A stretch of DNA of 64,000 bases. Source: Ulvibacterium sp965228935 (GTDB lineage Bacteria > Bacteroidota > Bacteroidia > Flavobacteriales > Flavobacteriaceae). Shown one piece after another: positions 36,150 through 46,100 of the stretch. Location of the stretch: positions 558,001 through 622,000 of the forward strand of contig NZ_OZ245846.1 in NCBI RefSeq assembly GCF_965228935.1. The letters are read 5' to 3'. Every line of letters begins with the position of its first letter. The first letter of the stretch is position 1. A program made the position numbers and the translations under genes. The notes under the pieces were generated by a model. It was not told the DNA's origin. It saw only the letters and a list, made by a program, of their open reading frames with translations, and ran no database searches.

Positions 36150-36986
36150 ATGCAGCGAGTACTTTTATTTTTTTTCCTCGTATTTGTAGGTTTCGCGCAA
36201 TCCCAGGATTTGCATACGGATGTTACCGAAACCCGATGGGATATGTTCAAATATGATATTGGCAATGTCTTTTTGGGGATGGGACATGCCTATTCCAGGC
36301 CTTTGCATTGGCAAGGTGATCAATGGGCAGATTTTGGTGTTACTATGGTAGGTACCGGTGTTGCCTATTTTTTTGATGATCCCACCTCGGAATATTTTAG
36401 GGAAATCAGGGAAGACATACCTGAAGTCCTTCGAGACTTTGGGTTTGAATATGGAAGCCCATCCAATAATTACATGATAACGGGTGCCGTATACCTAACG
36501 GGACTTGCCATAAAGGACGAAAAACTACGAAGAACAGGAGTGCTTCTTATTTCTTCGGCTTCCGCGGGAGGATTGCTACAACATTTTTTGAAATCGGCCA
36601 TCGGGCGGGCAAGACCTTTGAGTGGAAAAACCAAGGATACCTTTAACCCCCTTTGGAGTGGGGGTAAGGATTTTCATGCCTTCCCATCAGGTCATGCCAT
36701 TTTGGCTTTGACCAATGCCCATGCCATTGCAAAACAATTTAAGAGTCCCTGGATAAAAGGAGGTATTTATACTTTGGGAGCTATCCCCTCAGTTTCCAGG
36801 TTGTGGGAAGGCAAACATTGGCTCTCCGATATCGTCTTCAGTGCCGTAGTGAGTATATTTATCGTTGAATCCATAGATCGTTACCTGGATACCAAGTATG
36901 ACAAGAAATATAACGATAACAGCAAAAAAATTAGTTGGAACCTCAATTTTGGTCCAGGACAAATTGGAATCGTAGCACGCTTCTGA
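36150..36986 (+). CDS. PAP2-family phosphatase
   Basis: 278 residues with a signal peptide (LLFFFLVFVGFAQS). The three acid-phosphatase motifs are present: KSAIGRARP, FPSGHAILA and SRLWEGKHWLSDIV. It probably dephosphorylates a lipid phosphate or undecaprenyl pyrophosphate on the periplasmic side; the substrate is open. It lies 87 bases after the nucleoside hydrolase and 55 bases before ferritin. Confidence 0.87.
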   Translation: MQRVLLFFFLVFVGFAQSQDLHTDVTETRWDMFKYDIGNVFLGMGHAYSRPLHWQGDQWADFGVTMVGTGVAYFFDDPTSEYFREIREDIPEVLRDFGFEYGSPSNNYMITGAVYLTGLAIKDEKLRRTGVLLISSASAGGLLQHFLKSAIGRARPLSGKTKDTFNPLWSGGKDFHAFPSGHAILALTNAHAIAKQFKSPWIKGGIYTLGAIPSVSRLWEGKHWLSDIVFSAVVSIFIVESIDRYLDTKYDKKYNDNSKKISWNLNFGPGQIGIVARF

Positions 36987-37017
36987 TTTAAATCATTTTT
37001 TAAATAGGTATAATTCG

Positions 37018-37025
37018 TAACTTCG
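37018..37025 (+). promoter_or_regulatory. Possible -7 box of ferritin
   Basis: TAACTTCG differs at one position from TAnnTTTG and ends 16 bases before the ATG. Confidence 0.35.
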
Positions 37026-37041
37026 CAAAAAAATTGAAATT

Positions 37042-37560
37042 ATGTTATCCAAGAAGGTCGAAAAAGCATTGAACGGACAAATTAGGATAGAGGCCGAATC
37101 CTCACAAGTGTATTTATCTATGGCTTCATGGGCCGAGGTGAAGGGCCTGGAAGGCATCTCCCAATTTATGTACAAACATTCCGATGAAGAGCGGATGCAT
37201 ATGCTTAAACTGATAAAATTCGTCAACGAAAGGGGCGGGCATGCCGTCATCTCGGACTTAAAGGCCCCTAAGACCGATTTTGGTACGTTCCAAAAAATGT
37301 TCCAGGAACTCTATGACCATGAAATATTCGTCTCGAAAAGTATAAACGATTTGGTACATGTTACCTTGGAAGAAAAGGATTATGCCACCCATAATTTTCT
37401 ACAGTGGTATGTGGCCGAGCAAATCGAGGAGGAAGCATTGGCCCGAACTATTTTGGATAAGATAAATCTCATCGGGAATGATAAAGGTGGCCTTTACCTT
37501 TTTGATAGGGATGTTCAACAAATAACCGTGGAGAGCGCCGCTTCTGATACTACAGAATAA
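37042..37560 (+). CDS. ftnA: Ferritin
   Basis: 172 residues, the usual length of non-heme bacterial ferritin. Ferroxidase ligands are visible: Glu17 (RIEAESSQVY), Glu50 and His53 (DEERMHML), and a later EQIEEEALAR helix. It oxidises Fe(II) and stores iron in a 24-mer cage. The next gene on this strand encodes a small Cys-rich protein. Confidence 0.94.
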   Translation: MLSKKVEKALNGQIRIEAESSQVYLSMASWAEVKGLEGISQFMYKHSDEERMHMLKLIKFVNERGGHAVISDLKAPKTDFGTFQKMFQELYDHEIFVSKSINDLVHVTLEEKDYATHNFLQWYVAEQIEEEALARTILDKINLIGNDKGGLYLFDRDVQQITVESAASDTTE

Positions 37561-37600
37561 AATTTCATCGTTTTTCTTATTTAGATTTAATTAAAATAGT

Positions 37601-37608
37601 TACTTTTG
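37601..37608 (+). promoter_or_regulatory. -7 box of the Cys-rich gene
   Basis: TACTTTTG matches TAnnTTTG exactly, 23 bases before the GTG at 37632. It supports the small gene as an independent transcription unit. Confidence 0.55.
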
Positions 37609-37631
37609 GAATATTCCTTAAGTGATTATTG

Positions 37632-37814
37632 GTGGGCAAAAAAAAGAAGGTATCAAAAAAGGAGCTTAAAAAGCTAGAAAAAGCCCAGAAGGCCGCATTA
37701 CGGCAATTAACACCAAAGGGTTGTAAAACCAAATGCTGTTCCAAATACAAGAAAGGCGAATCCAAGCGCTGTAGTCGTTGTCCCTGTTTTGATCTATTGA
37801 AAAAAGTAGCTTAG
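37632..37814 (+). CDS. Small Cys-rich basic protein
   Basis: 60 residues from GTG 37632 (an adjacent TTG at 37629 is possible). The first half is Lys-rich and helical (KKVSKKELKKLEKAQKAAL); the second half has six cysteines at 31, 35, 36, 47, 50 and 52 in the pattern CxxxCC and CxxCxC, suggesting a zinc or metal site. I do not recognise a named family. A perfect -7 box upstream and a tight 4-bp stop overlap with the convergent symporter gene support it as real. It follows ferritin, so a metal-related role is a guess. Confidence 0.65.
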   Translation: MGKKKKVSKKELKKLEKAQKAALRQLTPKGCKTKCCSKYKKGESKRCSRCPCFDLLKKVA

Positions 37815-39382
37815 GCAAAGACAATGGTAAAATACCCAATCACTATCAGTAATAATACAATTTGATAGCGATAGTCCTTGTACCAAGGCACATTTTCCAT
37901 TCCTGCATGGATTAAATCTTTTTTATAGGTATATAGTTCTATTTGCTCCTTGGATGGTGCGGGTGTAGCCCTGCTTACCCAAATAAACAGCAGCGCACTT
38001 ACGCCGACCATGATACCTACATTATAGACATAGTGTAATGGCCAATACCCCAATTGCCCCAATACAAAAAGAATAACGCCCCCAATGGTGCCCCAAATTA
38101 AAGTGGCGTAAGCACCTTCTTTGTTACCTCTTTTATAGAATACCCCTACCAGGAACAGTACGGCAATGGGTGGAACAATAATGGAAAACATCTGTTGTAA
38201 ATAAGCCCATATACCGCCAAAATTTTCTATCATCGGCGCCCAGATAGCGGCTATCGCCATAAGAACCAAAGTGGTTATCCGGCCATATTTCACCGTTTCC
38301 TTATCCGTAATGTTGGGGTTTTTTGTCTTTACAAAATCCACGACCAACAACGTAGAGGCCGAGTTCAAGGTAGAATCCACGCTACTCATAATCGCCGAAA
38401 TCAAACCGGCCAGAACCACCCCAATGAGCCCTACAGGCAATATGTTCATCACCGCCGTGGGAAATACTTGATCGGCATTGTCCAATCCAGGGAAAAGGCC
38501 AATAGCCATGGTACCGGGAATAACCATAATAAATAGGGGCACTATTTTTAGAAAACTTGCCAGAATAACACCCCATCTGGCATTATTGATATCCCTGGCC
38601 CCCAAAATTCGCTGTACTATATACTGGTTGGTGGTCCAGTACCAGAAGCCCAATATGGGCACGGCCAATATCAATCCAGGCCAAGGCAAGGAACTGTCAT
38701 CGGCAGGTCGTATAATGGACAAATGTCCTTCCGGCGCAGCCGCAAGCACGTTCCCCCAGGAAAAATCCAATTTCTGGAACATAAGATAGGCCAGTACCGA
38801 ACAACCAAAAATCAAGATTATCGCCTGTATGGCATCCGTATACACAACAGCCTTTAATCCTCCAAAAGCTGTATAAATTCCGGCAACCAAAGCCAATACC
38901 AATGTCGTTTGCCAAATGACCAGATCAGGAAAAAAAGCCTTCAATACTATGGCGCCGGCATAGAGACCGCCAGCGGTATCCACAACGATACTGGTGAAAA
39001 TCGTAACTATGGAAAAGAACTTTCGGGAACGTCTATCAAAACGTAATTCCAGAAATTCCGGTATAGTCGTTATCCTAGATCTTAAATAGAGCGGAATGAA
39101 GATCAGGGCCGCTATGATTAAGGGAATCCCCGTCATCCATTCATATACCGATTGCACGATTCCCGAGCTATAAGCCGCGCCTGAAAGTCCGATAATTGTA
39201 GTTGTGGAAATATTGGATGCAAAGAGTGAAAGTCCAATTATTCCCCAACCGAAAGTTCTTCCCCCTAAAAATAGATCTTCCCCCGTTTTTGTACCCTTCG
39301 CCACATACAGTCCGATGAGCATTACGGCTATGAAATAAACTCCGATGATTATCAAGTCGATATTGTGTATGGCTCCTTCCAT
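37811..39382 (-). CDS. Sodium:solute symporter (SSS family)
   Basis: 523 residues with about 13-14 membrane helices. SSS features: LFLGGRTFGWGIIGLSLFASNIST (start of the core), YTAFGGLKAVVYTDAIQ and SVDSTLNSASTLLVVD (sodium-site Ser). The best match in pattern is the sugar (SGLT-like) branch. It is the last gene of the reverse-strand glycan locus and would bring a released sugar into the cytoplasm with sodium. Its stop overlaps that of the Cys-rich gene. Confidence 0.88.
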   Translation of the reverse strand: MEGAIHNIDLIIIGVYFIAVMLIGLYVAKGTKTGEDLFLGGRTFGWGIIGLSLFASNISTTTIIGLSGAAYSSGIVQSVYEWMTGIPLIIAALIFIPLYLRSRITTIPEFLELRFDRRSRKFFSIVTIFTSIVVDTAGGLYAGAIVLKAFFPDLVIWQTTLVLALVAGIYTAFGGLKAVVYTDAIQAIILIFGCSVLAYLMFQKLDFSWGNVLAAAPEGHLSIIRPADDSSLPWPGLILAVPILGFWYWTTNQYIVQRILGARDINNARWGVILASFLKIVPLFIMVIPGTMAIGLFPGLDNADQVFPTAVMNILPVGLIGVVLAGLISAIMSSVDSTLNSASTLLVVDFVKTKNPNITDKETVKYGRITTLVLMAIAAIWAPMIENFGGIWAYLQQMFSIIVPPIAVLFLVGVFYKRGNKEGAYATLIWGTIGGVILFVLGQLGYWPLHYVYNVGIMVGVSALLFIWVSRATPAPSKEQIELYTYKKDLIHAGMENVPWYKDYRYQIVLLLIVIGYFTIVFA

Positions 39383-39412
39383 TGTTTTAGAGGTTTAGTT
39401 GTTCATTTTACT

Positions 39413-39973
39413 TCACTGATTGTCTATACCTTTTACAATCTTACAGGGATTTCCCACCGCTACCACATTTTCAGGAATATCCTTAACAACGACGCTTCCT
39501 GAGCCTATTACGCTGTTTTGGCCAATGGTTACCCCTGGATTGATAATAGCTCCCCCACCTATCCAAACATTATCGCCGATACGAACAGGTCTGGCAAATT
39601 CAATGCCCGAGTTTCTTTCCTTGTATTCCAAGGGATGGGTAGCCGTAAAAATTTTAACTGCTGGAGCCAGCATCACATTTTTGCCGATGTATACTGGAGC
39701 GGCATCAAGTATTATACAGCCAAAATTCGCATAGGCATTCTCGCCCCAATAAATATTGAATCCATAATCGCATATAAAGGGGTTTTCGATAAAAAACTTA
39801 CTTCCCGTTTCAGCAAATAGTTCTTTGAAAAAATGTTTGCGTTGCCTTTCTTTATCTTCGGGAATTCCACCGATTTCCCGAAGCAACCTACGTGCTTTTC
39901 TCCTTCCCAAAACTAATTCCCTGTCATAGGGATCATACGGTAGGCCTTTTGTCATTTTCTCTTTTTCTGTCAT
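39413..39973 (-). CDS. Hexapeptide sugar O-acetyltransferase (maltose/NodL type)
   Basis: 186 residues from ATG 39973, which gives the family start MTEKEKMTKGLPYDPYD; longer frames are unlikely. A helical N-terminal domain is followed by left-handed beta-helix repeats and the catalytic-His segment TATHPLEYKERNSG, then IGDNVWIGGGAIINPGVTIG. It transfers acetyl from acetyl-CoA to a sugar hydroxyl in the cytoplasm. It sits between the glycosidase and the symporter, so it probably acts on the sugar that locus takes up. Confidence 0.88.
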   Translation of the reverse strand: MTEKEKMTKGLPYDPYDRELVLGRRKARRLLREIGGIPEDKERQRKHFFKELFAETGSKFFIENPFICDYGFNIYWGENAYANFGCIILDAAPVYIGKNVMLAPAVKIFTATHPLEYKERNSGIEFARPVRIGDNVWIGGGAIINPGVTIGQNSVIGSGSVVVKDIPENVVAVGNPCKIVKGIDNQ

Positions 39974-39981
39974 AATTAAAA

Positions 39982-41751
39982 CTAAGCGCGCAGCATCTGT
40001 ACTATACCACAGGGAGGAACCTGAATACACTTCACCCCTTTGGACAGGGATACGGTATTCTCCTTTACCACATTCCCTAGACAATCGTAAACGGTTGTAG
40101 AAAAGTCTCCGAAGTCATCTGAACATTTGAGCACTATGTCCTGTGCCAATTGCGCATTGAGGAAATGAATTTCATTGGTTACCGTATCCAACGAAACCAC
40201 ATATTCGTCGTGTACACCAACAATCGTAAGATTATCCTTGACTATGCTCTGGACCGGATAATTGTTCAAGGGCCTTAAGGGAACAAAATTACCTTGGAGC
40301 AAAGTAGCGGCATGTTGGTTCCAGTAGTCGGTGTAAAAGGCAATCATCTGTAAATATTCGGATGGGGCGTCCTTTAGCATAATGGATAATTGGGGTACCC
40401 CGAAAATAGTATTCGCCATTTGAAGTGCCGCAATTTCCAAAGGCTCTTCCGGATGCCATGTAACCATATCCGAATGTACTGCCGTGTTACCACAAAGCAT
40501 TTTGATGTCCGCGATACGTACCCTGTTCATGGTAGCATCTCCAGGGCAATCGAACGCACGGAACATATTGCCATACTTCCGCATGGCCGGTCCGGTATAT
40601 TTCTGTCTAAATTCTATAATAACTTCCGGGTTTACCTTTTGCAACGCTTTCGTAACATCGGTCAGGAGACGATCCACGGCCTTGTTAATAGAGGCATAGT
40701 CGCGACCTTCTTCTTGATTCAGCGGGGTATGCGGATATAGCTTGAATTCATCGATAAAATCCAGTTTAAATCCATCCAGGTTCCAGTCTTTCAATGCATT
40801 TGTGTAAAGATCTACCAAATATTCCCGGACTTCCGGATAGCGCGGATCAAATACCGGTGCCCAACGATGGTCCTCGGTCAAAAACTTCCCCTTGAACTTT
40901 TTATAGGCTTTCGATTTTTTACCACAAAATGGGACGGAATACCACAAAGCGACCTTCATCCCTGTGCGATGTATTTCCTCAACATATGAAGCCATATCGG
41001 GAATCCGCTCCGGCCGCCAATCCCCGGTATAATCATACCCTCTATTGGAGTCGTTGGTCTGCCAACCATCATCGATTATAATAGCCCGATATCCCAAATC
41101 ATAAGCAATTTTACACTCTTTTAAGAGGACCTGGGTATCCAGGTTTTGATGGAATTGATACCAGGTAGAATACAAAGGTTTCTTGGCAATATCGGGAACA
41201 TGGGTAGGCCGTAGCTCGTTAAAGCCTTCCCACCAACGGGAAACATCGTTTAAGGTTTTGGAGAAGTGCAGCTTTCTATGATCCAATCGCAACTGTACTT
41301 TAAAATCCTTTACGGAATAATGTTGTTCCGTAAAAAAGGTAAGATGGCAATAAAAATAATTATCCTCCTCACGAAGACGGGCATTCATCTCCAATTTATT
41401 GATGGCATTGGAACAGGCAAACGTCAGGATATTACTATCATCATGTCCAAAAAGGGCAATTACCGGTGCATCTATGGATATTCTGGATTCCATATTATCA
41501 AGCTCCCAATCGGCTTGAATGCGTTTGTTGAAATCGGTGGTGGGTTTCCAAACTCCCTTTACATTAATCGCAGGGATTTTCCATTGCAGAGTTATTGGCG
41601 ATGGATACATCTTTTCATCGCTATGGATTTCAAACTCATAAATTGAAAGTTCATCGGAACCCTGTAGTTTAGTAAGGGAGGTTCTTAACGGCTCCTCCAC
41701 GCCCTTTATTAAAATTTCATAGGTATCGATAGCCCTACTATTTGTAATCAT
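39982..41751 (-). CDS. GH36-type glycoside hydrolase (alpha-galactosidase-like)
   Basis: 589 residues from ATG 41751, without signal peptide, so cytoplasmic. A beta-sandwich N-terminal domain precedes a TIM barrel with IIIDDGWQTND (about 224-234) and DGFKLDFIDEF, in which Asp331 is the likely nucleophile as in KxD motifs of clan GH-D. FDCPGDATMNRVRIADI may carry the acid/base Asp. The family acts on alpha-galactosides or related alpha-linked sugars; which one is open. It lies 8 bases from the acetyltransferase and 47 bases from the haloperoxidase-like gene. Confidence 0.8.
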   Translation of the reverse strand: MITNSRAIDTYEILIKGVEEPLRTSLTKLQGSDELSIYEFEIHSDEKMYPSPITLQWKIPAINVKGVWKPTTDFNKRIQADWELDNMESRISIDAPVIALFGHDDSNILTFACSNAINKLEMNARLREEDNYFYCHLTFFTEQHYSVKDFKVQLRLDHRKLHFSKTLNDVSRWWEGFNELRPTHVPDIAKKPLYSTWYQFHQNLDTQVLLKECKIAYDLGYRAIIIDDGWQTNDSNRGYDYTGDWRPERIPDMASYVEEIHRTGMKVALWYSVPFCGKKSKAYKKFKGKFLTEDHRWAPVFDPRYPEVREYLVDLYTNALKDWNLDGFKLDFIDEFKLYPHTPLNQEEGRDYASINKAVDRLLTDVTKALQKVNPEVIIEFRQKYTGPAMRKYGNMFRAFDCPGDATMNRVRIADIKMLCGNTAVHSDMVTWHPEEPLEIAALQMANTIFGVPQLSIMLKDAPSEYLQMIAFYTDYWNQHAATLLQGNFVPLRPLNNYPVQSIVKDNLTIVGVHDEYVVSLDTVTNEIHFLNAQLAQDIVLKCSDDFGDFSTTVYDCLGNVVKENTVSLSKGVKCIQVPPCGIVQMLRA

Positions 41752-41798
41752 CTGTCTCTGTTTTCCTTTTTCCCTATTTATCGGAAAGCACAATACGC

Positions 41799-43133
41799 CT
41801 ATTTACTTCCTTCGATATTTATATGCTCTATCACATAATTTCCAACGGCCGCACCTTGTTGAATGCCCAATTCAATGGCAGGTTTATAATGGATACCTCC
41901 ATAGAGTCGGCTAATTGCGGCCTCCTGGGAAGCTCGCATAAAAGAGGGATAGCTTCGTATAGGTAGGCCATACGGTACTTCGGTGGCATCGGCAAATGCG
42001 TAATTATCCCCAAAAATATGGGTCAACATGGTCGCAGCGGCCGTGGAGGCTACACTATGGCCAGAAGTATGTTCCGGAAAGGCGGGTGTTTGCAAAATGG
42101 GCGTCCAGTCCGGATCCATATATTTATTGATATAGGTCTCAGGACGGGTTAGGTTACTCTTGTATTTTTGGTCCCAGCAGCTGATAAAGGCGTCTGCCAA
42201 AACAATACCGGTGAGGGCCAATGTTGCTGCGGACTCTACCGTATTGGCTTTTTGTTCGTCCAAAACCTGTGCTGTAATATGCATCCAATGTCCCCCAGGT
42301 GAAATCTGCTGCTGAAAATACATAACGTGTCCTTTCGTATGCGATATATTGGGGTTACAATCCCAAAACTTGGCAATTTCCAACTGTTCATCGTCCAAGT
42401 TCTCGACAGTTTCATAAACTTCCTTTGCTTCCTTATAGAATTGCGATTCCTCATCGGTATCAAAAGATGTTGGAAGCCCCGGATCAAATTGGGCGGCGGA
42501 ATCCAATACAAAAGGTCGCAACGTATTCCAATGGGGCTCTATGGCCTCCATATAGTCCGGAGGTGTAGGACGCCATCGTCCCGGATTGTCCGTCACACTA
42601 TATCTGGGTAGGGCGGTACGCCTATGATAACCGTCCTTTGCGGCCCACTCCAAAACTTTCTCGGCCAAATTCTTTCCGTAAGCAACCGAATTATCATACA
42701 TCTCCTTAGCTATGCCGACGTCCCGTACCCCGTCCAATAACTCTTTTTCCATCTTTTCGATACGTTCCAGATCATATACCAAATATTTCGCCACATTGGT
42801 AAAGGCAATTAGGGATACCAGTGGGTAATAATACGATTTAAGGGAATCTGGTTTGGGTAATACGTCCAGACCATTGAGTTGTCCGGCCAATGAAGGTCTA
42901 TCGGACTCCAAGAAACGGGCACCCTCATAGGCAGCAATATTGGGATAGGCGTAGATACGGCTGGCCACAGGAGGGGTGAAAATATCCGCTACTATAACAT
43001 CGGTCAGTTTTCGATTATACTCCATCAGGGCTCCATCAAAATGGGCATCCAATTTTTCCGCATCATGAGTCGGGCCACATGCGGACAACGTCAGCAAAAT
43101 GGCAATCACCAGGCTATTGATCCACAGCTTCAT
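41799..43133 (-). CDS. Vanadium-dependent haloperoxidase-like lipoprotein (PAP2 fold)
   Basis: 444 residues from ATG 43133, where the N-terminus becomes a lipoprotein signal with lipobox LSAC (Cys19). Vanadate/phosphate pocket motifs: a Lys/Arg-type RPETY near 330, PEHTSGHS (His355 and His359) and SRLYGGIHY (about 408-416). Such proteins are either haloperoxidases or acid phosphatases; the halide-specific residues cannot be judged here. It starts inside the CRTAC1 gene upstream (20-bp overlap), so translation is coupled. Confidence 0.82.
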   Translation of the reverse strand: MKLWINSLVIAILLTLSACGPTHDAEKLDAHFDGALMEYNRKLTDVIVADIFTPPVASRIYAYPNIAAYEGARFLESDRPSLAGQLNGLDVLPKPDSLKSYYYPLVSLIAFTNVAKYLVYDLERIEKMEKELLDGVRDVGIAKEMYDNSVAYGKNLAEKVLEWAAKDGYHRRTALPRYSVTDNPGRWRPTPPDYMEAIEPHWNTLRPFVLDSAAQFDPGLPTSFDTDEESQFYKEAKEVYETVENLDDEQLEIAKFWDCNPNISHTKGHVMYFQQQISPGGHWMHITAQVLDEQKANTVESAATLALTGIVLADAFISCWDQKYKSNLTRPETYINKYMDPDWTPILQTPAFPEHTSGHSVASTAAATMLTHIFGDNYAFADATEVPYGLPIRSYPSFMRASQEAAISRLYGGIHYKPAIELGIQQGAAVGNYVIEHINIEGSK

Positions 43134-46100
43134 CGATATGTATTTTTTTTGTTTCACCATAGACGTCCTTTACCTTTATTTCTTTAATGGCATCGTGCAA
43201 CCGTATACTACGCGTTTGTTGGGAAAGATAGCCGGATCCATAGTTGAACTCCTTTTTTATCCTTCCACCATCCTTGAAAAAAATCTCGGCCGATTCACTA
43301 TTTCTATCGGCCCAATAAATGGAATGGTTCTCTTTGGCATTGTTCGTTCCGAAAACCCTTACCGGCCCACCGTTGTTTGCAGAGACGATGTACGCTAGCC
43401 CTTCGGCATTTCGAAGTAGGCCCAACCCACTCCCATCATGATCATTCACAAAACCACTCTTCTCCAAAGGAATTTGTTGAAAAGTCCCATCACCGTTGCC
43501 CATAAGGACCATGCCCTTTAATGCGTCGTACCTGCCCGAGGCAACCTCCGTGGCGTATGAATTTCCGGTCAACAAAACATCCTCATTACCATCCCCATCG
43601 ATGTCCTCCACTACGATTCCTTCGATAGGAGCGATTTGACATTCCCAAGGCAAAGGACGAAGCTCAAATTGGCCTCCACCTTTGTTTTCCAGATACGAGC
43701 TGGCAAAAGTATGGCTCTTTACCACATAGGCCGTTTCGAGTTCCTCGGGCAAGAACGATGTTTCAAAGGTAGACTCGGCATAGGATTCATAGGTCTTGAA
43801 CCGTGCCCGCATGGCATTGATCTGGGTTATGATTTCGTCACGAGTATGCGCAACATGATTCTCGCCGTCCACAAAATAGCACATCACAGGATCTATACGA
43901 CCGTCCTTATCGTAATCGCTCGCATAGATACATAAGGGCTCCTCATCCGTGGCTTGGTACTTGTTGTTAAGGCCCAGGTTGCCCAAAAGATAATCCGTAT
44001 CGCCATCGCCATCAAAATCACCTCCGGAAATACTGTTCCACCAACCTTCGGTATATTTCAGCCCTGTTTTTTCATTGGCATGGACCCATTGACCTTTATT
44101 GTTGTGAAAAATCTGTATGGGCATGAATTCCCCGACCACTATAAGGTCTTGCCAACCGTCATTATCAAAGTCCGTCCAAAGTGCCCCTGTGACCATGGTC
44201 AATCCTTCCCATCCGGGAACGCTACTTCCTACATCCCTAAATTTTACCTTCCCGGAATTTTCATCCGTAATGTTTTCCAACAGATAACTTTGGGCCGGCA
44301 TGGGGTATTCACCAGGTTTTATGCGTCCTCCCACAAAAAGATCCAAATCCCCGTCCTTGTCAAAATCCGATGCCGTAACAACGGAGCCGCTGGCAGAAAT
44401 CCCGGGAAGTGCATCCGATTTGGTAAAATTCCCAAGACCATCGTTGAGGTACAATCGATCTTGATAGATCTCCGTGTCCTTCGAGGCATAAACCCCGCCA
44501 CTAACCACATAAAGGTCTGAAAACCCATCCCCGTTGGCATCAAAGAACAGAGCGCCCATATCCTCGTATTCGCTATCCAAAGTCCAATCCCGAGAAATAA
44601 AGGAACCCTCCTTATCTTGTAGGAACAGCCGACCTCCTTGACCACTGGCCCCGCCAACGTAAAAATCCTCCAGACCATCCCCATTGATATCAGCGATAGC
44701 TATTCCAGGACCATTTTTGGAATGCATATGCGGTAAAATAGGTTGTAGTTTAAAATCGACCATAGCATCTTCCCGATGCCGGAATTCAACTTTCAAGGAA
44801 TCCGTAATATCAACAAACATCTTTTGGGTTGGATTTAGGTCTTTATCCAATTCCTTGGAAGTAGCCTCATTTTGGTCAATGTTCAATACCTGATCTGCAG
44901 AGACGTCGGTAATAACCTGATAGCTTCCATTAGGCCACCAGACCTCAACGGCATCTACCTTTTCATATTTTCCCAAACCGAAATGAATGGTAGGGTCTAT
45001 GCTGGATTCATAACCACGGCTTAGAAAATGTTCATAGTGCTGATGAACAGAATCGGTAGTGACTTTTACCTTAGCCCCTATCCCTTGCAGGTTGCCCGGT
45101 TTTCCTTTTAGCTTAATCTTGAGATAATGGTTTAACGATTCCTTTGTACTTTGATTTTCATATACAAAAGCTGGCTGATTGATATTATTGACCAACAAAT
45201 CCAAATCCCCATCATTGTCCAAATCGGCATAGGTGGCACCGTTAGAGCAGCTTAATTCCTTGATACCCCATGACTCGGTTACATTTTCAAACTGTATCCC
45301 TCCTGAATTACGATATATATAATTCCGCAAGTTGGCACTGGGCAAGGCGTGCATGGATTCCATTTTTTGCCCAATCTTGGTCTCAGTATCTCCTATGGGA
45401 TTATTGTAGATATTTTGGTAATGGATATAATCCAGGTTCCCTAAATCCCTCAGAAAGCCATTGGTAATATACAGATCTTTGTGACCATCGTTGTCATAAT
45501 CCGCCAAGAGCGCGCTCCAGCTCCAATCCGTACTGCTGACCCCGGCCAGAAAACCTATTTCACTGAATTTACCTTCTCCCCGGTTCAGTTGTAAAGTGTT
45601 CCGGGTATATTGGGGATCATAGCCCGCCTCCAACATGGACTGAAAACGATCGTAGCCCAACGAGGATATAATCAGCTTTCTTCTTTTATTATCTTCGGGA
45701 CGCATATCCAAAACGAAAATATCCTGCTTCCCATCATTGTTTATGTCTCCAATATCGTTACCCATACCTGCATAGGAAGTATGGTTCAAATAGTCCGTTA
45801 TTTCATCCTTGAATGTCCCATCACCTTGGTTAATGTAGAGGATATCATTTCCGATAAAATCATTGGACACATAGATGTCCGGCCATGAATCATTATTGAT
45901 GTCGGAAATCCCTACCCCAAGTCCATACCCTTCTACCAAAATACCGGACTCCCCGGAAACATCGATAAACTTTCCATTACCCTCGTTGCGATAGAGTCGG
46001 TCATTACTCACCGATTCACCATTTAGCTTCCTAGGGTGGCTAGAATTCACTTGATGCTCAAATGCGGCCGGATTTACCAAAAGGTACATATCCAAATCTT

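Noticed and set aside
39982..40084. Long N-terminus for the hexapeptide acetyltransferase
   Set aside because: It runs into the glycosidase gene; the family start MTEKEKMTKG at 39973 fits better.
43636..44520. Long + frames opposite the CRTAC1 genes
   Set aside because: They are antisense images of the Asp/Gly-rich propeller repeats, without domain or upstream signal.
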